From a virus, in IMG/VR virus record IMGVR_UViG_3300010885_022061, positions 1 to 21,617 of that record: 21,617 nt of DNA; one strand, given 5' to 3'. Shown here piece by piece: positions 9,001 to 16,600 of this stretch. Each line of letters begins with the position of its first letter. Position 1 is the stretch's first letter. A model generated the notes under the pieces. It did not search any database. It was not told the origin of the DNA and saw nothing but the letters and a program-made list of their open reading frames with translations. Both the position numbers and the translations under genes were made by a program.

Positions 9001-10525
9001 TAATTATATCAAAATTATTTGCTTCATTTGAAGTGCCGGCATCTACCCATTCAAAATTTTCATCAGAAAGAGTAGAAACTAAGAAAGGATCGAGAACATA
9101 ATCTCCACTTTCTTCATATGTTCTTTTAGCAAGTTCATCTTCAATTGCTTTGTACTGTGTTACTCTATTCTGTTTAAAGGGTTTACCTTCAGAAAATTCA
9201 ACAATAGAGAAGAAATCATTATTCGCATCAGCATCGGTTTTATCAAGAACTACAAGAGTAGGAACTAGTTCAAGACGATCTGCGCCCGGTGCTGTATAAT
9301 TAAATGTTCCTAAAGCATTATCAAGAAGAGATTGATCTTGATTGCTGTTCTTAATAATTTCTGTGGTATCAAACCCAACTACTTTTGCGTCAGGTGTATT
9401 TGAATACTTTTCAACAATGGTAAACTGATTTGCAACTCTTGAAAAATAACCTAATTGATATATTACGCCATTACTAATAGAGAAACCATATCCGGTTCCT
9501 ACAGAAGAGTCTACAGTTGCGACTGTAACTTTAGCAAAATAATTTCTTGATTCTAAAGAAAGAGCGCTTGGAGTACCACCAATAGAAATAATAGTAGCAA
9601 AAGGAGGAACATAATATCCTTGACCACCAGAAGTAACGGTAAGTGTTATAAGCTTACCTGCACCATCTGTGACGAGTGAACCAGTTGCGCCTGAACCAAT
9701 TTTACTAATTAATCGTGCATTTGTTGGACCATTAGTTACTGTAACATTTTCTTCAGAAGCAAAAGTCCATTTTGCCGTATTTGCTGGGTTTGCGGTTAGG
9801 TCTGCATAAACTGGTCTTAGTTTAAGAACAATAGCTTCAGCATTTGCTGTAGTATTTGCTTCTACAACTACAGCTTGAGCACCAGAAGTAGATCCAATAA
9901 TTGTTTGGCCAGGAGAAAATGTAGAAAGAAGCCCTGAACTATTTGAGAATGTTTTACCTGAAGACGAATTTTGTACGCTTATAGCGCTTAAAAATAGTAC
10001 TGAATCTGTATTTGAGAATCCCGTGCTTCCATTATCAATACCAACTTCATAAACTGATTCTTCTTTATTATAGATTATAATTTGGTCATTTGAAGAAAAT
10101 GATGCTTCACCGGCAATACCACTGTTTATATACTTTAAGTATAGAGTATTTAAATCAGGAGCCTGTGTTTCAAACCCAGTGTTGGATGTAATAACATACG
10201 CATGAACGTTTGTGGTTTCATTGCGTGCATATAGACCAGGATAACCCGCAACGTTTACTGGAGCTCCGGTATTGGCTTCACTATCTTTGATTTTAATATA
10301 TGGAATATTATCATGAAAAGTAAAACCACAACCATCAATTATTGTTCCACGCTTAAAGATATTATCGCCAAACCGTTCAATCTGAGATTGAAGCATGGTT
10401 TGCAGTTGATTAAGTTCTCTAACCTGAACAGGAACTCCAGGCTTAAAAAGCACCTTATAGTAGTCATTATTACCATCATAGTCATCAAAATATGGTGGTG
10501 ATTCAAGGTTTGTCTTAATAGGCAT
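6089..10525 (-). CDS. DUF4815-type giant virion/baseplate structural protein
   Basis: This gene encodes 1478 residues. The N-terminus (MPIKTNLESPPYFDDYDGNN, then FKPGVPVQVRELNQLQTMLQ, F.DNIFKRGTIIDGC) is the hallmark I associate with the DUF4815 family of phage structural proteins. Further family-like landmarks are VIDHNQDENVYNQSYLYIK (about 934-952), LIEYFDFRP (1020-1028) and RDIKSLQDRVEALEYYSTLS (1182-1201), a short helical segment likely to oligomerise. Near the end (1366-1418) a domain reads FIVNGLRPSTRFYFFFDGKD...KSDKYGIANFQFFL. Residues 274-325 hold a GG.GYYVPP beta module and 747-820 a G.GTSFTTQFEAGDYI module, both shared with neighbouring genes. A GGAG site 6 bases before the ATG lies inside the last gp8-like codons, and the start immediately follows that gene's stop. 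It occupies the place of T4 gene 10, but I see no direct gp10 match. Precise role unknown; a baseplate or fibre-anchor protein is likely. Confidence 0.85.
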   Translation of the reverse strand: MPIKTNLESPPYFDDYDGNNDYYKVLFKPGVPVQVRELNQLQTMLQSQIERFGDNIFKRGTIIDGCGFTFHDNIPYIKIKDSEANTGAPVNVAGYPGLYARNETTNVHAYVITSNTGFETQAPDLNTLYLKYINSGIAGEASFSSNDQIIIYNKEESVYEVGIDNGSTGFSNTDSVLFLSAISVQNSSSGKTFSNSSGLLSTFSPGQTIIGSTSGAQAVVVEANTTANAEAIVLKLRPVYADLTANPANTAKWTFASEENVTVTNGPTNARLISKIGSGATGSLVTDGAGKLITLTVTSGGQGYYVPPFATIISIGGTPSALSLESRNYFAKVTVATVDSSVGTGYGFSISNGVIYQLGYFSRVANQFTIVEKYSNTPDAKVVGFDTTEIIKNSNQDQSLLDNALGTFNYTAPGADRLELVPTLVVLDKTDADANNDFFSIVEFSEGKPFKQNRVTQYKAIEDELAKRTYEESGDYVLDPFLVSTLSDENFEWVDAGTSNEANNFDIIIDPGKAYISGYRVETMGNYRATLDKSVDTEIALNRSVGVNYENFIRVKNVAGVFLFSTGDVVSLRDTAKTFLTTGSNYGIAPTAAGSEIGSARIRSMIYESGIPGSNQAIYRLYLFDISMNTGKNFKDVRSLFYDGATYDGVADVILDTTSLGTSIASLQGTANDILVFPVGEKAVKSVNNISYTYRTINQTALTANAAGKITITVTGNETFPYLGTLNSNEKEDIIVIPLANIAAAAAITGTISVNTTTTNVVGTGTSFTTQFEAGDYIKISANATGGFDHRRITSITNGTFLTIDSNASFTNAVSTATFAFPAFIPVPLSTRTGRVANVDIAQQTMIIDLNQTLSGANNVAVAYNVKVTNATPIAKQAQRNLFVRIDCSNNTGNTSGPWTLGVPDVFRLRKVYKGTTNAFTSATSGIEDVTRNFVIDHNQDENVYNQSYLYIKPGTNQTLAGGDRLLVQFDCFSNNLSNTLFSIGSYTENDTKLLANLTTSVNRLEIPQMITSRGQNVDLIEYFDFRPLSVNTAVLSTTEASATIHPAEPARAAKFGNTRDPVNDQKFPVPDSDITFDAEYYVGRKDLVIIGSNGDFNVIKGKPGLTPVAPKTPSDSLVIELLNIVPYPSLPQNLSANTLAFIDTKVINHVNLNERKKLYSITKEAQLNPTKYSQTPGFTMRDIKSLQDRVEALEYYSTLSLVEDTVKNEVIPSSANTQVSRFKFGYFIDNFTSLNYADINDPEFNAGYNAERNRLVPANEQINLPFKIYSGEAINQSLYGKTLMLPFESVSVVSQLQATGVPNVGSALPLTYNKGKFFTKIPATFTPKAVVPPIYQTLNTITFPFLNPLFVPPKPTTPVRTTISQTFQFIVNGLRPSTRFYFFFDGKDNSSKCKPIGGKIGDPIKSDKYGIANFQFFLNTVPSDLVSKELNTRKITESQAVGQTLSTSKTLQMKESSSTGTIVAEGVLPVKVTFTNS

Positions 10526-13500
10526 TTAGAGCTCCAAGATGATCTTTATTGTCTCTGTTTGTTCAGCTGAACGTGCAATTGGGTCCATGTTTTGAATGTA
10601 TACTACATCGCCAGACCAAGGAACCAAGTCACCTTTGTAAATCTTATTTATAGTTAATGTAGCACCGCTATTAGCACCAGTAATAGTATTAGCTATTAAA
10701 AAGTTTCCTTGCTCTTCTGTTACATAAATCGTATTGTTTAAAGTATTAGCAGTATGTAAATATGCATTAGCAAGGAATGCTCCGGCTGTATTTTGAATTA
10801 TTTTTTCATCTTCTACATAAGTTCCACTAATTGCAATAGATCCTTCATATCTTGTAGCTTGAAGAAAAGTAGTATAAGGTTTAGTTGCACCGCTAATTTG
10901 AATAGAATCAATGTTTGCTGTTGCAAGAGATGTGTTACCAATTACAAACGAGTTAACAGTAAAGAAACCTACACTATTTTGAACTTGAATTAAGTCAACA
11001 TCAAAAGTATCAATCGTTCCAGATGCACCAACATTCGCTAAGAAAATTGTAGCAGTTGAGTCTGTGAATAAGCCATTTGACATTAAACTCATGGTTGTTG
11101 CGTTTGCAATTGAACCAATTTTAGCCAACATTCTTCGTGAAGAAACAGGAGTTGTATTAACTACTGCAGATAAATTTGCACCAGATCCACCCGTCGTGGT
11201 TACTCCAACTGATGGTGCTGATGAATAATCATATCCCGAAGAACTCAAAATAGCTGAACGTATAACACCGTTTGCTGTGTCAACTGTACCTGAAGCATTA
11301 GAACTTGAAGTTGAACTACTAATTTGAACCGATTCATTTTCTACATAAGAAAATCCATTTTCAACTATAGAAACTGAAGTTAATCCACCAGTTACATTTG
11401 TCGTAGCTAATCCAGTTGCAACATTCACTACAGAATTTACACCTTTGATGTTTACTGTTTGGTTATTTGTAAACCCAGCACCTCCATTAGGAACTGTAGC
11501 AGTGTATACTGCATTAGTTAATGATGCACTAAGTGGTGTAAGAGAATGTGTTTGTATTGATGTAGGAACTGATGTTAAATTAATAGCTGCTCCACTATTT
11601 GTTGCTGTCAATTGAATATGAGTAGCATTTGTTGTAATTACAAAATAAGAAGTATTATTAGTTAATCCACCCAAAACTGTGTTTCCACTATTTGCAATAT
11701 ATGTTACAATATCATTGTTAACAAATCTCGTTCGGTTTGTGCCAAGACCAATAAATCCATTAACTGTAGCATTACCTATTAAAACAGAAGTTGTGTTACC
11801 AAAGAAAGTTTGAGCTGTAGTATTAGAAAATAGAACTGTTCCATTTACGTAACTTGCTTGGCCTTGAACAGTTACTGTTTCATTATTCGTATACCCTTTT
11901 CCTCCGGAAGTAAGAGTAATGCTTGTAAGCCCACCTGTAGCATTTGTTGTGGCAAAACCAGTAGCTGAAGAATTTCCGGAAGTTTGACCCGTAATTCCTA
12001 AAGATTGATTATTTCTGAATCCTGACCCACCTGAGGAGAATGTAAGATTAGTAATGCTATTGAATCTTACTTCCGTGATTGCTCCGTTTACAGTAACAGC
12101 ATATGCTACTGCGCCTGAACCACCGCCACCTGTGAACGTTAAGCTGTCGCCCGTAACGTAACCACTTCCACCTTGAGAAACAAGAATGTTAGTTACTTCT
12201 GAACCTTTAAGATCTGCAATGTAAACATAATCATTTATTTTAAATGTGTCTTGAAGATTAACACTATTTGAAGTAATAGAATTACTTGTATTGCTAATCG
12301 TAACCATTCCGTCTATTTTAATTGGTCTTACTTGATAAAGCTTTTCATTTGCTGCAAATGTACCAGAAATATTTCCAACAGTTAATCCAACGTTTGAAAA
12401 TGCAGGATCTTTAATGATACCGATTACTCTATAATCGTTTTCAGTAAGAATAGTATTAGATTCACCATTTGCAAATGAAACACTAATTCCTGCTCTGGAA
12501 CCTCCAAGTTCTGCTTGAACATTTGCTCCATGTCCACCGCGCGGAGGCATAATAACCGCTAAATTAGCAGAATTAGAAATAGAAATAACATTAGACACTT
12601 GAACGTTTGCAAATGCAAAACAATATCCAGCACCTCTATTTAATATTTCAATTTTATAGATTGAATTACTTGCTGCGGTATTGACGAGTGCTCGTGCTTC
12701 AGCTTCGGCAGTTTGTTTTCCATCACCAGTGATTAAAACTAAAGGAGAAATTTCATAAGTAGAAGTTGCATCTGGCGCAGTAGTAAATGCACTATTGACT
12801 ATGATCTGCTTAGTGTTACCAGAAACACGATAGCCATTTACTTTTCTATAACCACCTTTTCCTTTTCCTTCAGTGATCTTAATGATACAACTATAATATT
12901 GATTATTTGCAGGAGAAGCATCAGATCCTACATTATATACTAAAGTATTACCATTTACAGCAACATCTTCAGTTTTAAATTGCCCGCTATAAAAATTATT
13001 ATATCCGGCACCATTACTTGAAACTGTAATAACATCAATTGCGCCAAATATTGCATTTGCAGTGACATTAGTATCTTCAATTACTGGAATATAACTCGTA
13101 GTTGCGAATTTATCAAATACATCTTTAGTAATTGTAAAAAGATATTTCCACTGATATCCATCTGAAGTTTCATAGATAATGTCATCTGCTGCAGTTTCAT
13201 TATAGTCAGGTTTAATTGTAGATGGCGCACCATTGTTATTAAACAAGCATTTAAATACGTAATAATTGCTTCCAGCGCGCGATATTGTATAAAACATCTT
13301 TCCAAATAATTCACCATCTTGATCACTGTATTGCGTATAAACTGTTCCGGCTGTCCAATCATACCGTGGAATCATAACTTTAACATCATTACCGGTAATT
13401 TGTTTTCCAAAAACCATCTGTCTATAAGCATCAATATTTAACGATTGAGTGCTATTATTTGGATACGCAACATTAGAATCACCGCCAGTATATTCGGTAT

Positions 13501-13618
13501 GTTTACCGGCAAACGCATAAAAAATGGTATTCGCGGGTTCAGTTAATGATTCAATAAATTGATTAACCGAATAGTTTTTAAAATTATTTGTGACAAGTTT
13601 ATGTGTATTTGCTGCCAT
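10526..13618 (-). CDS. gp8: Baseplate wedge protein gp8-like, with large internal repeat insert
   Basis: This gene encodes 1030 residues; T4 gp8 has about 334. In T4, gp8 is a dimeric wedge subunit that binds gp7 and gp10. T4-like landmarks appear in order: TIFYAFAG near residue 31 (T4 has NTIFITFG), KVMIPRYDW at 80-88 (T4 AVIPRRDW), DGYQWKYLFTI at 153-163 (T4 DGYVWEYLFEI), NDYRVIGIIKDP at 394-405 (T4 GFRQISIITNP), and the C-terminus GDVVYIQNMDPI...QTETIKIIL at 1003-1028 (T4 GEMIYMENRPPI...QTEEINILF). T4 strings are from memory. Between about 410 and 990 sits an Asn/Ser/Thr/Gly-rich insert with two copies of a GG.GFTNN...ATTN(A/V)TGGLTS module. The ATG is 2 bases after the gp7-like stop and has no good Shine-Dalgarno sequence, suggesting reinitiation. 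Confidence 0.88.
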   Translation of the reverse strand: MAANTHKLVTNNFKNYSVNQFIESLTEPANTIFYAFAGKHTEYTGGDSNVAYPNNSTQSLNIDAYRQMVFGKQITGNDVKVMIPRYDWTAGTVYTQYSDQDGELFGKMFYTISRAGSNYYVFKCLFNNNGAPSTIKPDYNETAADDIIYETSDGYQWKYLFTITKDVFDKFATTSYIPVIEDTNVTANAIFGAIDVITVSSNGAGYNNFYSGQFKTEDVAVNGNTLVYNVGSDASPANNQYYSCIIKITEGKGKGGYRKVNGYRVSGNTKQIIVNSAFTTAPDATSTYEISPLVLITGDGKQTAEAEARALVNTAASNSIYKIEILNRGAGYCFAFANVQVSNVISISNSANLAVIMPPRGGHGANVQAELGGSRAGISVSFANGESNTILTENDYRVIGIIKDPAFSNVGLTVGNISGTFAANEKLYQVRPIKIDGMVTISNTSNSITSNSVNLQDTFKINDYVYIADLKGSEVTNILVSQGGSGYVTGDSLTFTGGGGSGAVAYAVTVNGAITEVRFNSITNLTFSSGGSGFRNNQSLGITGQTSGNSSATGFATTNATGGLTSITLTSGGKGYTNNETVTVQGQASYVNGTVLFSNTTAQTFFGNTTSVLIGNATVNGFIGLGTNRTRFVNNDIVTYIANSGNTVLGGLTNNTSYFVITTNATHIQLTATNSGAAINLTSVPTSIQTHSLTPLSASLTNAVYTATVPNGGAGFTNNQTVNIKGVNSVVNVATGLATTNVTGGLTSVSIVENGFSYVENESVQISSSTSSSNASGTVDTANGVIRSAILSSSGYDYSSAPSVGVTTTGGSGANLSAVVNTTPVSSRRMLAKIGSIANATTMSLMSNGLFTDSTATIFLANVGASGTIDTFDVDLIQVQNSVGFFTVNSFVIGNTSLATANIDSIQISGATKPYTTFLQATRYEGSIAISGTYVEDEKIIQNTAGAFLANAYLHTANTLNNTIYVTEEQGNFLIANTITGANSGATLTINKIYKGDLVPWSGDVVYIQNMDPIARSAEQTETIKIILEL
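10532..10535 (-). promoter_or_regulatory. Ribosome binding site of the DUF4815-type gene
   Basis: GGAG lies 6 bases before the ATG at 10525, within the penultimate codons of the gp8-like gene. The start codon directly follows that gene's TAA (10526-10528). Confidence 0.7.
11276..11488 (-). repeat. GG.GF/ATGGLT beta module, gp8-like copy 2
   Basis: Residues about 711-781 of the gp8-like protein read NGGAGFTNNQTVNIKG...ATTNVTGGLTSVSI...YVENESVQIS. It is more diverged in its second half than copy 1. Confidence 0.78.
11825..12037 (-). repeat. GG.GF/ATGGLT beta module, gp8-like copy 1
   Basis: Residues about 528-598 of the gp8-like protein read SGGSGFRNNQSLGITG...ATTNATGGLTSITLTSGGKG followed by YTNNETVTVQGQ. 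This is the closest in-window relative of the copy in the gp7-like gene. Confidence 0.8.
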
Positions 13619-13620
13619 TT

Positions 13621-16600
13621 TTACAATGATTCTATTTTTACTGCGGTTAAATTAGCGGTTGCGGCAGTTGTATTATTAGAATACAATACTACTACACCAT
13701 TGGAAGTCGAGTTAGCACTGAAAGTGCCTTGTGTATTTGAGATTACTAGTATATTTATTACTGATGCAATATTGCTGTCACTGATAATTTGTGTATTTGA
13801 TGTTATTGATGTAGCATTAGCAATACTATTTGCGCCAATAATTTGTCGATCACTTGCAAATGTTCCTACAACATCTTTGATTATTAAAGTTGTAGTGTTT
13901 GAAAGCACTACATTACCTGTTGCTGAATTTTGAGAAACTATCGAATTTATTACACCATATGAATTGGAAGTAGAACCAAATACTTGTCTAGTATTAGCAA
14001 AATTACCAAAGATATTAACCACTTGAATTGATGTAGAATTGACTGATACAACTTTACCCATTGCAGTATTTACATTATAAACATTAGCAGTTACGCTTGA
14101 ATTATGTTTATATTGATAAACTGATTCACCATTTGAGAAAGAATTAGAAACATTACTTAAGAATAATGTTTTTACTTGCTGATACACGGTTTGTGATGTT
14201 GGGAAAGTTGTTGATGTAACACCATTAGCAATTGCAGTAGTAGATGAATTAGAACTTGAAATTGTTGCATTGTTTGTAATTGAACCTGAAGTAGTTGAGA
14301 CTCTAATCACTGATGAATTAGATGCAATAACTGTTCCAATAAATGTTTCCGATCCAACTGAACCTTGATATACTCTTTCACCAGAAACAAATGATTGAGT
14401 AGTATTGCTTGGTAAAGCTACTGTTTTCATAATAACATCAATAAAAGGATTAACTACTATCTTACGCTGAATAATTGATTCAATATTTGAAGTATTCGCA
14501 AATGTTCCTCTTGTATTTGATAAGTATAGAGTAGTATGTGTTGCGTTTGAACTCTTATACTGCAAATACCCTGAAGCTGCATTTACTTGTGTATTAGACT
14601 GATATACTGTTGCTCCTACTTCATATGAAACCGTAGTATTGCTTAATACTAATTCAGCAGACGGATAATCTTTAGCATAACCAGTTGCAGTGTTGACTGA
14701 ACCATTTGTTTGATACACAAAAAGATTAGGAATAATTTGTTCAGTATTTGATACATTCTTAAATATTACATTAGCTGTCGTTAGATTTACATTAGCAATC
14801 TCTATTGGTAACTCATTAATTTCTTCCAATAATACTTTGCCAAATACTTCAGTACCTGCTACATGTAAAACTTTCTTAAACATGTTTGAATATTTTTCAA
14901 ATGGTAGTCTAGAAATAATCTGATAAGAATATTCTTGATAGAATTGACCATCAAATAAGTTTGAATTTTGACTCAAGAAGCCTTTTTGATTTCTAAAATA
15001 TCCTTCACCTTTTCCTTGCTTTTCAAGAATTAACTTAGCTGTTCCAAGCAGTGAACCGTCTTGTGATATAAAATCTAAAACATCACCATTTGAATATCCA
15101 AAGCCAGAATCAGCTAAGTCAAGTGAAACTACGTAACCATTGGCGATAGTTGAATCAGCAGTAACATTTGCATTGATTCCTGACTTTGTATCATCATAAT
15201 CAAATGCTACTAAGTTAGCAGAAACGCCTGAAGATAAACCAATAACCATACTATTAGTTGTGACTTCAAAGAAATTTGCAAGGCTTAACCGTTTAACATA
15301 TAATGTTGAATCATTTGCAACACCATGAATAAGGGCTTGCGTGTTGACGGTTATGTTAGAAGTATTTACAGTATCAACTATAGCATTTGCAACAGTTAAA
15401 GTTCCTCTAATCAAACCATTTGAACTATTTGAAGACACTTGAAAATTAGAAGAAACAGAATTAATTGTAATTGATCCAACTCGTGTTGTTGGATTTATAG
15501 AAACACTTTGAACAATTGCATTAGCAACAATGGTTGTGCTATTGGCATATTGTTGAATTTGTTCATTTACCTGGAAGAAGTTATAACTTACTAATGTTAC
15601 AGTTGCATTTGCACCTGAAGTTGCACCTTTTATTTTATAAACACCATTTGAAAACCCATTTGATACTGACCTAATAGTCATAGTTCCAGCATTAGAAGTA
15701 ATGACAGAAGTTTGCAAAGTACCATAACCAATATTTGCAGTGCCATTTGATTGATAAATTATTTCTCCAAGAGTGAAAGGAGCAGTTGCATCAGTAACAG
15801 TAAGTATATCTACATTACCACTCGTAGCACTTGATACTGTTAATATGTTAACATTTGCAATGTTTCTACTTTGTTGAATTAATTCACCATTAGCAAAGTT
15901 TCCTGTTGCGTTCATAACTGTAAAGATATAATCATTTGCACCCTGTGCAACAATTGCAGGTTCAACTACTGCAACAAATGGATCAAGCGTATAGTTTGTG
16001 CCTTTACTAATACCAGTAATTTCAGTAATAGTTCCAACCACTTTGCTTGAAATATCTAAACAGTCAAGAATAATAGAATTTATGTTTCCAGCTGGAAATT
16101 TAATAAACCCATAACCATTTGAAGAAATGCCAGAACCGGTACCATCTAAGATAAATGCAGTATTTGTAAAATATACGTTTGCTGCATTATTTGAAGAAAT
16201 TAAATCTTGATTGACTACTACAGTTTCTTCATATGATAAATCTCCAACTGAGAATCCAGCTAGAGAACCTTCACTAACAAGTTCGATATTTGCTATAGTG
16301 GATGAGCCAGGAATAATATTGATGACACCAGTAGCATTTGTAGATGATGTTCCACTTTGAATTGTGAGAGTTTCATTATCTATGTAATTAGATAATCCAG
16401 ATGTAATGGTTACTCTTGTTAATCCACCAGTAGCATTTGTAGTAGCTGTGGCAGTAGCCGTACTAATAGTTGAAGTATCACCAATCAAAGTTAATGCTTG
16501 AGCATTAACAAATCCAGCACCACCAGTAGAAACAACTACAAACCCAGATGGAACTTGAGCTCTAATGTAATTAGATTCAAGTTTTGAAAATGCATTATCA

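Noticed and set aside
13559-13933. Plus-strand open frame of 124 codons across the gp7/gp8 junction
   Set aside because: It lies antisense to two confidently called genes, with no start signal and a composition expected from reversed repeats.
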